DNA of 64,000 nt, from assembly GCF_030704535.1 (NCBI RefSeq), contig NC_081822.1, positions 9,665,001-9,729,000 on the forward strand. The letters are read 5' to 3'. A program made the position numbers and the translations under genes. The notes beneath the pieces are model-generated. The model saw only the letters and a program-made list of their open reading frames with translations. It was not told the origin of the DNA and ran no database searches. This DNA comes from Vitis vinifera (Eukaryota > Streptophyta > Magnoliopsida > Vitales > Vitaceae). This document shows positions 23,738 to 34,188 of this stretch, in pieces (the stretch's first letter is position 1; each line of letters begins with the position of its first letter).

Positions 23738-23965
23738 ATGGTGGTGCCACTTGCCAGCAGTCTGTTTCAATATCTAAATGTTACCTCGGTGAGACTGCTT
23801 GACATACTTTTTGTCTCCTACTATCTCATGGAGATCCAGAGCTGGTAAGATAAGAATAGCATCCGAAGCTGCTGGTGCATGGCCAATAATCGGTCACCTC
23901 CTCTTAGGTGGGTCACAACTTCCTGGGATTTTTTATAAAATTACGGTAGATTTAAAATTAATTTT
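23738..23965 (+). pseudogene. P450 N-terminal fragment C2, unit 1
   Basis: Second copy of the truncated N-terminal CYP82 fragment, with the same frameshift after the anchor and the same end. It then runs into AT-rich sequence at 23966 that is not LTR, so this is the ancestral right-hand context. Confidence 0.8.
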
Positions 23966-25228
23966 TTAAAAATGCAGCATATTAAAAAATATCTTTGAAT
24001 AATAATAATAAAATGACAAATAATAAAAAGGAAAGAAAGTTGTCTTGTGGCTATAAGAAAGAATAATATAAAAGAGAGAGAAGAGGAGAGGCGGATAGAG
24101 AGAAGAGTAGCAGAAAAAAAAAAAGAACGGGAAGGTGCATGCTGCAAATCTTTGGGTGTTCGTATGACGAGCAAAACGAGTTATGTTTTGCGTGAAAGTT
24201 AAGGTGAAAATTTTCTTTGACATGAGGAACATTCTTTCAAAGTTTGATTTTAATTTCAATGATTGGATTTTTTTATTTGTGGTAAGGTAACATTCCCTCA
24301 AAGTTTGATTTTAATTTCGATGATTGGATTTTTTGATTTGTGGTAAGGTAGTTTAATCCTACAACTTTTGTTTAATATTTTTTCTTGAAAAAATATTATG
24401 GATTTTATTATTGGGAGATAAATATGTGTTATTTGTGTTTTCTTTATGTTATTTGAAATATGATTATTGTTAGGGTGGATTATTATGATTTTTTTTTTTA
24501 TGTTTGCAATGATTTAATTGAAGAAAAATTATTGTGTTAATTGTTGGAAATTATTCAATATATTAAGAATAAATAAAATTTATATGATTATGGTTTAGAC
24601 TATGTTTTGATGATATATAAATTATTGTGATTTTTTTTTGTGGTTATTTAATTGAAGAAAAATTGTTGTGATGTAACAGGAATTATTGATTATGTTTGGA
24701 GTAAATAAAAATTATGTCCTATAAAATTATGGATGATAACATGTAAGTTTATTATATTTCATATATGGTTATATGAAAAACAAAAATTGATGAAAGATTT
24801 TATGAAATGGAAAAAGGAAAAAAAAAGAAAAAAAATGATGATGAAAAGTAAAAACCCGTAAAAGACGAATTAAGAAGGAAATGAGATTTCTAGTATGAAA
24901 ACTACAAAAATTTATCTTGTGAAAACTCTAAATGGGGAGTGTATTTAATATAGATGTATATCATTCAGTAAAAACCCAAAAACAATAGTTTGTTACTTTA
25001 TTGAATGTAAACATTTGCATCATGTTTTCATTTGGAAGAATGACATGTATTAATTACTTGAATGACATTAATGGTATGTTTGGATATTTTATTAGAGACT
25101 GAAATGATTTATTTATTTTGTAAATTTAGAATTGTTTGATTTGTTATTTATATAATTGAATAAGAAATGTGATAATTTTGATTAGTTTAATTTTATATGG
25201 TTGAGGTTTTATTTAATGAAATGCATTG
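23966..25228. other. intergenic region between C2 and the MITE-like element
   Basis: No gene. It includes an AT-rich start, a GA-rich stretch (about 24065-24130) whose reverse strand gives only low-complexity frames, and a 61-nt tandem duplication listed separately. The equivalent in unit 2 is 52027-53220. Confidence 0.6.
24229..24350. repeat. 61-nt tandem duplication, unit 1 only
   Basis: Two units starting ACATTC(T/C)(T/C)TCAAAGTTTG, at about 24229 and 24290. Unit 2 has one (about 52277-52337), so this arose after the segmental duplication. Confidence 0.85.
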
Positions 25229-25914
25229 TTTTGAAAATTGGATCGGACCAACCGGTTCAATTGCCAACTGGTGATCTTTCCGGTTCTGTCCTCTCCTTTA
25301 AACCGCTAGATGGTTGAACCAACCACAAACCACTATTGGCAGTTGGACCGATGAACCGCTTGGACCGGGTGGTTTTTCATGAACTGCATGGCTCAATTCC
25401 AGCCCAGTCTTCCCCCCATTTTTTCTTTCATCCAAATAGTCCAACCTTCCCCTCCTCTTTTTCAAAGGGTCCAAGTGAAAGCCCAATAAGCCCAGCCTTA
25501 CATCTTAATGGTCTTTAGGCAAAACCTAAACCCATTTAAACCCCTCAATGGGTTGTACCTTTGAACCCCTTAGTTACACAAATGGCTTGAATGAACTGTG
25601 TTTTACGCGCATATTCACATCCACATCCATGTGGGATTGCTGCTATTTTAAGTCTAAAGAAAAAGCAACACCACTTAGCTACAACACAATTTGATGCAAG
25701 TCTAGAAAATAAAAAAAACATGTGTTTCAAAAAAAAAAAAAAATATTAAATAAAATAATATAATATTTTCTGAAATTATAAAATTAGTTAAAGTTAAATA
25801 ATTAAATTTTTACATATTCCATTTAATAAAGTTCAAAATATTAATATATTTATATTTATATTTTGATAATATCAAAGATAAAAATTAAATATTTTTAAAT
25901 TTTTAATTTATATA

Positions 25915-25951
<37 letters not shown>

Positions 25952-26086
25952 TTTTATTTTTTATTTTAATAATATATAAGTTATATATTTATGACATTAT
26001 TTGTTCGACTATTCGATCATCGGTCCAACCATTGAATCATGAATAGATAACTTTTCTGATTCAATAACCGGTCTGATTTTGAAAAT
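25229..26086. mobile_element. MITE-like element with long degenerate inverted ends
   Basis: The left end TTTTGAAAATTGGATCGGAC with CCAACCGGTTCAATTG is roughly the inverse of the right end TTCAATAACCGGTCTGATTT followed by TGAAAAT. The interior is GC-richer near the left and has no transposase. This CCGGTT-rich family is common in plant genomes. Unit 2 lacks the right end. Confidence 0.5.
25913..25948. repeat. (TA)n microsatellite
   Basis: A TA run interrupted once by CTA, within the MITE-like element. It is removed in unit 2 by a deletion of about 190 nt. Confidence 0.75.
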
Positions 26087-26496
26087 ATTGATTTAATGTA
26101 AATATAATATTATATTTTGACATATAATTGTTTTCTATTGACCTAAATTTTTTAATTCATTTGGGTGTAAAACACCTTACAAAACAATATGAAAATGTTC
26201 ACCCCTTTATTTTTATAAAATTTTTAGATACAAATATAGTTTATAAGGAACCATAAGAAAATCAAGAAGTGTTCCAAAAAGCCTTAAAAAATAAAAGAAC
26301 AACAATAATAATAATTTTTAATTTATATTACCTTTTTGACATGTGCTAATTTGAGTTATATGAATTTTTGTAACTTAAATTATATTTTTTTATTTTGTAA
26401 AATATTTTTGGAAATATTTTTTACTTAGATTTATGTAGATATTTGGGTTTAAATATTGATCTATTCACTGTCAAATTGGATAGGAATAAACTTTAA
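26087..26496. other. 5' flank of gene D1
   Basis: AT-rich promoter-proximal DNA, conserved at about 53909-54309. A TTTAAATATTG near 26450 could be a weak TATA substitute. No other element is recognised. Confidence 0.45.
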
Positions 26497-26512
26497 GGTC
26501 AACCCTTTGACC
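26497..26512 (+). promoter_or_regulatory. palindromic W-box pair upstream of gene D1
   Basis: GGTCAA (26497-26502) and TTGACC (26507-26512) form a perfect inverted pair of WRKY W-box cores around CCCT, 44 nt before the D1 ATG. It is identical before D2. WRKY factors bind TTGAC(C/T). Whether this copy is bound, and whether it is promoter or 5' leader, is not known. Confidence 0.4.
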
Positions 26513-26556
26513 TGATATCACTAGTCGGATTCTGAGTTGCCTTGGGTGTGACTATA

Positions 26557-29084
26557 ATGGATTTTCTTCTCCATTGCCTAAACCCTGTCATGGTTGGAGC
26601 GTTTGCAATACTCGTCCTCTCATACCACCTGTTATTATGGAGGTCTGGAGCTGGTAAGAGCAGAATGGCACCTGAAGCTTCTGGTGCATGGCCCATAATA
26701 GGTCACCTGCACCTGTTAGGTGGATCTAAGAATTTGCCTCACTTACTTTTTGGAACCATGGCCGACAAGTATGGACCAGTATTCAGCATCCGGCTGGGAT
26801 TAAAAAGAGCTGTGGTTGTGAGTAGTTGGGAAATGGCCAAAGAATGCTTCACCACCCATGACCTGGCTCTGGCCTCCCGTCCTCAGCTTGTGGCCGCCAA
26901 ATATTTGGGATATAACTATTCCATGTTTGCTTTCTCTCCTCATGGTGCATACTGGCGTGAAGTGCGTAAGATAGCCACTCTAGAGCTACTCTCGAACCGC
27001 CGGCTAGAGTTGCTGAAGAATGTCCGAATCTCAGAGGTGGAGACATGCATGAAGGAACTATACAAGCTTTGGGCAGAGACGAAAAGCGAAGCAGGCGTTG
27101 TTTTGGTGGACATGAAGCAATGGTTTGGGCACTTGTCTCTGAACGTGATTCTTAAGATGGTTGTTGGAAAACGATATTTCGGTTATGCAGCCGAAAGTAA
27201 AGAGAAAGGGGCCCAGCAGTGCCAGAAGGCGATTAGGGAATTCTTTCGTTTGATGGGACTCTTTGTGGTGTCGGATGCCCTTCCTTTTCTTGGATGGCTT
27301 GACGTGGGTGGACATGTGAAAGCCATGAAGAAGACTGCAAAAGAATTGGACGGTATTGCTCAGGAATGGTTAGAGGAACACCGACGGCGAAAAGATTCGG
27401 GTGAAGCTGATGGTGACCAGGACTTCATGGACGTGATGCTGTCCATTCTGGGTGGTAGAGACACTACTGATTATGATGCTGATACCATCAACAAAGCTAC
27501 AGCCCTGGTATGCACATTATTCCTTTAGCATCTTTATATGGTAGTAAAAAATGAGACATAATTTCACGCTTTATCATCTTTAGTCCAGACTCAAGAGTAC
27601 TTGGGCCTGGGTTGGAAGAACTTCTTGTTTTTGCTTAGTTTCAAGTTGAAACTAATCAAAAGCAGCGATTTTTAAAAGGTAATTATAATAGTGGTGTTAT
27701 AAAAGTTCAAACATAAAATAACTTTTTGCATAAATCAAAATAGAGTTTATATATATATAATATTTTTCTGATCTTCATATTAATTTTTTTAAGTCATAAC
27801 TTTTTTGAACAAAATTAGTCAAACCATAGAACTCTTGAACTTACAGAAAAGGCCTTTCGATTTCTTAGAAATAGATACATGTAGAGTTTTGTTATATGTT
27901 TGTTTTTGTCAAAAGAGTAACATGAGCAGCTTAGACAAGCAATTAGAATGAAATACAACTGGGCTGAGAAGCTGATCGAGTACAACTAGAATTATGTACA
28001 ACCTCTTGCTAGGATAACTGGGTTGGACTAGTAATGATAGAGTTCTCCGTTGGAGTTAGGTGGCCCAAAAAGATTGTGCTGTTTGAATAGCTGGTCCTCT
28101 AATTTAGGAAGAGGCAACCGAATTTGCACCGCTGGGTGGCTGGGCCCATAGAAAATATTATTGTCAGAAGATTATGAAAGTATGTTCCTTAGTCCGCATG
28201 CTTTGAGGCCTCTTTGAGTGGGCTTCTAGGGCTGGTTAGACAATTGGGCCTTTCAAAGGATTTCCTAGAGTTACATTTTTTTTAGCCCAACATGAATTTT
28301 TATAAAATGCTATATTTATACGCGAGTTTCATATTGAAGCTAAACATACCCATTTTGATCGGAAAAAAAAAGGAAAGAAAATGGGGCCTTTTTTCCACCC
28401 TTAATCCTATCACTATTTTTAATTTTATTTTATTAGTTAATGGTATGTATTTCACAGATTCTGATTGGAGGAGGCACTGACACTACATCTGGTACTTTAA
28501 CATGGGCAATCTCACTTTTATTGAACAATCCACACATATTAAGAAAAGCTCAAGAAGAATTGGATGCACATGTTGGTAAAGAAAGAATAGTAAATGAAAT
28601 GGATATAAGCAAGTTGGTCTACCTTCAAGCAATTGTTAAAGAGACATTGAGGTTAAATCCAACAGCCCCACTTTCAGGACCGCGTCAATTCATCCAAGAT
28701 TCTATTTTAGGCGGTTACTATATCTCAAAAGGCACTCGTCTTATATTGAACCTCACCAAGATCCAAAGAGACCCGAGAGTATGGTTGAACCCAATGGAGT
28801 TCCAACCAGATAGATTCCTCACCACCCACAAAGATGTTGATGTTAGAGGTAAACATTTTGAGTTGACACCATTTGGTGGTGGAAGAAGAATTTGCCCTGG
28901 AGCAATTTTTGCCCTTCAAGTGCTACACTTAACATTAGCCAACTTCCTACATAGATTTCAACTTTCAACTCCATCAGATGCACCGGTTGATATGAGCGAG
29001 AGTTTTGGATTAACAAACATCAAATCCACTCCACTTGAAGTTCTTATCTCCCCACGCTTGGCTTCTTATGATCTTTATGAGTAG
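26557..29084 (+). CDS. cytochrome P450, CYP82 family (gene D1), two exons
   Basis: Expected ER-bound monooxygenase, substrate unknown. Exon 1 is 26557-27507 (317 codons), the phase-0 intron 27508-28457 (CTG/GTATGC ... TTCACAG/ATT), and exon 2 28458-29084 (208 codons plus TAG), giving 525 aa. The chosen start gives [10 protein letters not shown], collinear with gene A; upstream in-frame codons are not ATG. Features: anchor at about 12-28, hinge to P46, W133xxxR137, I-helix GGGTDTT 321-327 (Gly where A has Ala), ExxR 379-382, PDRF 434-437, heme loop [10 protein letters not shown] with Cys463. No lesion seen. Differs from D2 at 23 residues. It shares intron blocks with gene A (for example AAAAGAGTAACATGAG), confirming common ancestry. 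Confidence 0.93.
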
Positions 29085-29138
29085 AACTTGAGGTCGCTAA
29101 GAGACTTATTTCAAAAAACCTAGTGCTATGAAATGTGA

Positions 29139-29144
29139 AATAAA
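29139..29144 (+). terminator. poly(A) signal candidate of gene D1
   Basis: AATAAA about 55 nt after the stop, followed by a second AATAAA. Same position as after D2 and similar to gene A. Motif evidence only. Confidence 0.4.
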
Positions 29145-29529
29145 AATAAATTTCATACATGTAGCATAAGTTTAGTATTATTTTAAAGCAGTTACTAATG
29201 TGTGTCCTTTAGTATTGTCTTAGCTTGAATTTAATAAAAAAATATTTTCGACAACTATTTTGTGTGGACAAGTAATGACCCAATTTCTTGTTATGTTTCT
29301 TCATTCTTCCATGAAAGAGAATTTAGAAGAAAAAGTGGCATATAGCATTACAATTGAAAAATTAATAAGCATGTACTCCACCATATGCATATATATGCAT
29401 AGTAGACTTAATGAATTTCCAAGTTGATTAATTGGTATCTCCTTTTGATAGATTTCAGCCACCTTTTTGTACATGATTAAAGTAGTAATGGAGACTAAAA
29501 TTACAACTCCCATTTCATTGTAAAAAGTT

Positions 29530-30089
29530 GGGATGTGCAAGGTGGGTCAGTTCAATTTTGGGCATTAAAATCGAATCGAATCGAATTGAACCCAAAAGAG
29601 GAAAATGATTAGTTTGACTTGATTAACAATAATCTAAGTTGGTTTATTTTGCTTCTATTTATAACATCAATTTTTTTTTTAATTTGAACGAAAATAATAT
29701 TATTGAAGCAAGTCATCTTTGGACGGTTGAAATGATATTATTACAACTAATTTCAAATCATATTATTATAACTTAATGACATGAATAGGTATTATTGTAA
29801 CCCATGTCAATCATATCAAATAGTCCAAGTCATAGATAAAAGTTATAAAGGTGTGATTGGGAGTTCCATCCAATGTGAAAAATGTATACCAAATTAATAA
29901 TGTAACCAATTGTTATACTGTATATTATTATTGTGTGTGTATAGCTTTCAATTCAATTCAGTTTGGTTCATTAATTTTTTTTTATAGGTAATTGAATTGG
30001 TATAACTTAGGTTTATATTTTTAAAAATAAAATCTTTAAAAATTAATAGATTTGGGTCAATTCCATTGATTTTGTCAATCGTACACCCT
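29530..30089. mobile_element. MITE-like element with hAT-type ends after D1
   Basis: Ends GGGATGTGCAAGG and TCGTACACCCT resemble the inverted AGGGTGTAC ends of plant non-autonomous hAT elements. The interior has the usual TCGAATCGAATCGAATTGAA stretch near the left end. No coding. A diverged relative sits at the matching place after gene A. Confidence 0.5.
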
Positions 30090-30114
30090 AAAAGAAGGGA
30101 TGTCCACTTATCAT

Positions 30115-30310
30115 CCATAACTTTGTGTACTCCTAAGTTAGAATTTTGCCCCATGTGATTCACATTTGTACTTATTATTCTCAAATTTTCGTACAAATGA
30201 TTTATTGTTTTGTGGAATTTTACTCCATGAGATTCACATTTGTACTTATTATTATCAACTTTGTCTGCTCTTAAGTTACAATTTCTCCTAATTAGATTCA
30301 CATGCGTTAT
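30115..30310. repeat. about 65-nt tandem repeat, three units
   Basis: Three units share AACTTTGT(G/C)T / AAGTTA-AATTT / GATTCACAT(T/G)(T/C)G blocks. A long minus-strand open frame across the array is only a by-product of the periodicity. It is the three-unit counterpart of the 64-nt repeat after gene A. Confidence 0.65.
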
Positions 30311-32597
30311 TGCCATAATTGACTTTCCACATTTATGCATGAATTATTATGTCAATAGATGCATTATCATTTTGTCAAGTTAATTTGACTTAGGTTAATC
30401 ACCAAAGACAAGGTGAATTAATTGACTCAATTTTAATAAATTTTAATTTAAATGAGTGCAAGTAATAATAATAAAACAGTAAAAAAATACATAATTAAAT
30501 AAATAAAAAGAAGAGATAACTGGTACAAACTCCAATTTATATTTTGCTCAATCCTATACTCTCCTCAAGCCCTCAAATGCAAATTGAGGGTTCCACTAGC
30601 TTTTAAGACTTCAATCAAACCTTAATCCTTTACACCTGGATTCTCAATTTCAATGATCTTTTTACACTTTAATTCAAGAAATTCCTCACTCTTGAACATA
30701 CTCAAAGGTAACACTTGAACAACATTGATCTCACAAAGTTTTATTTACAGATAATATAAATGAAAACTTAAATGGTTTTTTTTGGTTAGGATTTCTAAAT
30801 TAATAAGGATTTTTACATTAAAAAGAAAGAGTTAAGATCAACTGGGTTTTGTAAGATTTTGATATATATCTTAGTTTGCGAGTTTTTTGGGATTATATTG
30901 TAATCTTATTGTTTTATCCTAAAATTGTCAAAAAAAGAAATTAGTAATTTAGTATGGAAATTTTACTCCAAAGATTATTGATTAAAAATTATTTTACTAA
31001 TACCAACGTGTAAGAGTTAAAGGCATAAAATTGAAATTAAAGTAAGTTTATTATTTTGGATTTTGTTAAGTAATGACAAGATTAATAATTGAAATTAATG
31101 TAAAAAGAAGTGTAAAAACTTTAAAACTTTAAAATATCATTTCATTATTAGTTTCCACTTGCCAACATAGACTTCTCATTCTATTCTAACAAGTTTTTTG
31201 TACTTTTATATATATATATTTCATAAACTTAACAAAGGATACAAACAGCAAAAGAAAAAAAAAATTGAGCTACTAAACCTCAATATAAATTTGGGGTGAA
31301 TTGTCAAGGTCTATTAAGGAGCATGGGGAAGTACTGTATCACAGATCAATGTGAAGATGTATATATATTTATAGTATAGAACCTAAGAGAACGTTTCTTT
31401 CTAAGTTAGGTAAACATTTCTGTCAAAGTTGATGAAATTTTACTATAATTTATATACACATGCTTTCAGTGTGCATATAAATTATACGTGGAGATGATTT
31501 TTAACTTATATCTTGCTTTTTATATGTGATTTAATATTGTTTTGGATTATTGATTATGACTTATGAATTATCATGCATGGAACTAATCAAAATGATATAA
31601 TTAAATTATATTAATGAATTTGAGATAGACATGGCAATTATTAATTTAAAATATCTTATATGAACATAAAATTTTAAATATAGACTCATAATTTATATTA
31701 AAATAATAAAATTAAAAAAGTACGTTTATCTCAGATTTATGCCTAGGGCCCAAATTTTGCTGAGAGACGGCCGGATGTCATCACATGCAAGAAAGCTAGG
31801 AAACAAAGCTAAAGTTTGCTTCTTGTGTGGGAAGAGGTACTTCCGTGCTTGACTGAAAGAAAGGATTTTCTACAAGAAAAATTGTCCCCTTGTTTGTAAA
31901 GCCTCAAGTTGCGACAGCAATAACGACAAAAGTAGGCCAAAGAATTTGTCATTATTATGAGACTAGAGAGGTTTTACTGAGAAGTTTTCCGAGCGTGATA
32001 TCAGCATTCGCTGTATCACAGTGATACAACAAATGGTTTGAACACAGTGATCTAGAACCCATTAGCTCAAATTTCATTGATCTGAACACGATGATCCTCA
32101 TCCGCAGACCATTTTAGGGAATAATTAATTCTAGCGATTTTTTAACTGCATGTACGAAGAACTTCATCAAAATTCGATTAAGTGTATCTTAACCAATCTT
32201 GATCAGTATGCGACTGATGATTCTATTTGATAAAAGTAATGCGGTGGCCCAACTTTATCTTAATTTCTATGTTGAAAGTAATCATTATATTATTCTATAA
32301 TTATAAATGTAGACTATGGAATCAAGATAACTTTGATATGCTGAGATCAAAAGAGGGCGGCCACTTTAGTAGTGGACTATATATACTAAATAAAGCTGAT
32401 CGATTATTACATTGGAAAATAACATTGAACCTATCATGAAAGACAACCCTACTGGACCATGCCCCGAGTACTAAATGCTGATAAAAAACAAGTACATGTT
32501 CCAAAGGAATTGAGTCCATATATACACATTAGTGCTCAAAGAGAAAAACTATATATCCACCGCTTAACTACAGTGATCCTTTGAGCAGAAGTTAGCC
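30311..32597. other. spacer D1 to E1 and 5' flank of E1
   Basis: No gene. 30540-31080 resembles the spacer before B. 31735-32597 is nearly identical to 59567-60426, the upstream region of E2. A TCCATATATACAC TATA-like box (about 32516-32528) and a second TATATAT (near 32550) lie within 85 nt of the E1 ATG. Confidence 0.55.
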
Positions 32598-32730
32598 ATG
32601 TATTTCCTTTTCCAATACCTAAACATCACCACGGTCGGAGTCTTTGCCACACTTTTCCTTTCCTACTGTCTATTATTATGGAGGTCTAGAGCTGGTAACA
32701 AAAAAATAGCACCTGAAGCTACTGCTGCAT
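32598..32730 (+). pseudogene. gene E1, first 44 codons of a CYP82 P450
   Basis: Starts MYFLFQYLNITTVGVFATLF, with anchor and RSRAGNKKIAPEA hinge, collinear with E2. It breaks off after the codons for ATAA, where a TGTCACGACCC element begins. All later P450 sequence is missing. It is therefore a truncated end of unit 1, not an expressed enzyme. Confidence 0.92.
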
Positions 32731-33340
32731 TGTCACGACCCAAATTCCGGGTGACCCATAATTTGGCCCGTGACCCCAGGTCAAAGGTTTGACCCTAAGG
32801 GTTACTCCTATTCCACGTTGGCAGTCAACTAAAACACTCTGAAATTTTTTTTTTTCTCACATATAAGTCTCACTAGGTTCTCACCAACTAACAATATTTC
32901 AACCCTTACTCAAACACATTAAGATTTAATAAATATCATTGCATTCCAAAATAAAATTTCATAAAAATCCCCTTAATCGAATTAAGGTCTTATTACATTA
33001 TCCATAATTCACTTATTACAAGATCTCAATACCACAAACATAATAAAAAAATAAAACACATTCCACTAAACCGCTCCAAGGGCATCCTGAAGTCCTCCCT
33101 GTCCCACCTGTGGATCCTCAGGAGTGATATCTGCATCTAAAAATATATATATAAAAAAAAAGGGTGAGCATTTCCACATTGCTCAGTAGGGTGCCTAACA
33201 CCCAAAGGGTTAATGGGGGATTACTATATTTCAATAACCCAAACACAACAGTTTACCAATATAAATCAAGTCACACAATTTAACATATAATATTATACTC
33301 AATCCCACAACATCCAATCATTACATATTAAATTACCACC
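32731..33340. mobile_element. LTR fragment beginning TGTCACGACCC
   Basis: Starts TGTCACGACCCAAATTCCGG, a common plant LTR start, and contains GGTGAGCATTTCCACATTGC followed by TCAGTAGGGTGCC, also typical of such LTRs. It enters E1 at codon 45. The right end is not clear; it merges into hAT-derived sequence around 33340. No internal domain. Confidence 0.55.
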
Positions 33341-34188
33341 TACATCTATAAGTTCTTCATCTTTTTATAAAGGAGCTATAGAAATGTTAAAAAGTCGAAA
33401 GAAGACAACAAATAGTTCTCCAAACAACACAACTGATTTAGATAGATATCTTAATATTGATTTAATTTCATTTGAAGATGATGAAGATTTTGATATTTTA
33501 ATATGGTGGAAATCACAACAACACAAATATCTTGTGCTTTCTATCATTGCTCGTGATGTACTAACAGTTCCTGTGAGTACAGTTGCATCAGAAGTTGCTT
33601 TTAGTGCAGGTGGAAGAGTAGTTAGTGATAAACGATGCAGCTTAGCGCCGGATTCTATTGAAGCAAATATATGTCTGAAAGACTGGGCAATAGCAGATAA
33701 AAGGATATTTGATTCTATTCAAGAAGAAAATATGCTTGTCGATATGGAAAAACTAAAATCATCAGATCTTCATGGATTTGCGATAGTTAGCCATCACCGC
33801 TAAGAGATAATGATTAAAATATTTTACTAAATGTATGTCATATTTTTATTTTTATTTTTGTGGTTGAAAAGTACAAATGATTGACAAATAAGTAGGTGCC
33901 AACCTAGTTGAGATGTATTTATTTTGTAGTGATGTAAACTTTTTCCACATTTTCAAATGTAATGTATATATTCAATGAATAAAATAGTTAGCAATGAATA
34001 TTTTTATTAATGTAGCATTTTCTATTTTTTGAATATATTTTTATATATATATATATATATTTTTAAGTGGCGGGCCTACGGGTGGGCCCACGGCCGGGCC
34101 GGGCTTAAATTGGGGCCCATCCAAAAATGGGCTCGGGTCGGGCTTTAGCCTACTGGGCCGGGCCGCGAGCTTTTTGGAGACCCTTAAT
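33341..34188 (+). mobile_element. 3' part of a hAT transposon
   Basis: Contains the end of a hAT transposase gene (33384-33803) and then a GC-rich subterminal block (34064-34170) of GGGCCGGGC / GGGCCCA repeats, typical of plant hAT ends, finishing GGAGACCCTTA. The 5' part and left end are absent. It abuts unit 2 directly. Confidence 0.75.
33384..33803 (+). pseudogene. hAT transposase, C-terminal dimerisation domain only
   Basis: The 139 codons match the hAT C-terminal dimerisation domain (RICESLEEPER/BED-type family): DLDRYLN, WWKSQQHKYLVLS, ARDVLTVPVSTVASEVAFS, GGRVVSDKRCSL, DSIEANICLKDW. The zinc finger and catalytic core are missing upstream. A stop lies just before this frame (about 33369). 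Non-functional alone. Confidence 0.88.

Larger units (their letters stand above)
19650..23979 (+). repeat. nested 2.25-kb tandem duplication, unit 1
   Basis: Copy a (19650-21899) and copy b (21900-23979) each hold the 3' part of the solo LTR, the second half of P450 exon 2, a spacer and a P450 N-terminal fragment. The joint reads GCAGCATATTAATGC, fusing the sequence after the N-terminal fragment (GCAGCATATTAA) to mid-LTR (AGCATTTAATGC), with AGCAT microhomology. Copy b lacks about 174 nt near 22988, flanked by TAAT. The same nested structure is in unit 2, so it is older than the 26.5-kb event. Confidence 0.88.
2401..32730 (+). repeat. segmental tandem duplication, unit 1
   Basis: Nearly every block here reappears in the same order and orientation at 34189-60559: gene A, pseudogene B with its two insertions, fragments C, gene D, and the start of gene E. 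Homology starts around 2401 (TATAAATTACA before an A/G-rich run) and stops at 32730 inside gene E exon 1. Raw length is 30.33 kb. Subtracting the 3,820-nt insertion at 6677-10496 leaves 26.51 kb, against 26.37 kb for unit 2. The unit 2 copies of gene A and gene D encode proteins 97.9 and 95.6 percent identical to these, by residue count. Confidence 0.93.

Noticed and set aside
23966-24301. Minus-strand frames rich in Phe, Ser and Tyr
   Set aside because: Produced by a GA-rich low-complexity stretch; no domain and poorly kept in unit 2.
26542-26556. Five extra N-terminal codons before the D1 ATG
   Set aside because: They would need a TTG start. The ATG at 26557 aligns with the start of gene A and with the membrane anchor.
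29948-30340. 130-codon minus-strand open frame
   Set aside because: It runs through a three-unit tandem repeat and the end of a MITE-like element. The peptide is periodic because the DNA is, and the unit 2 version is broken.
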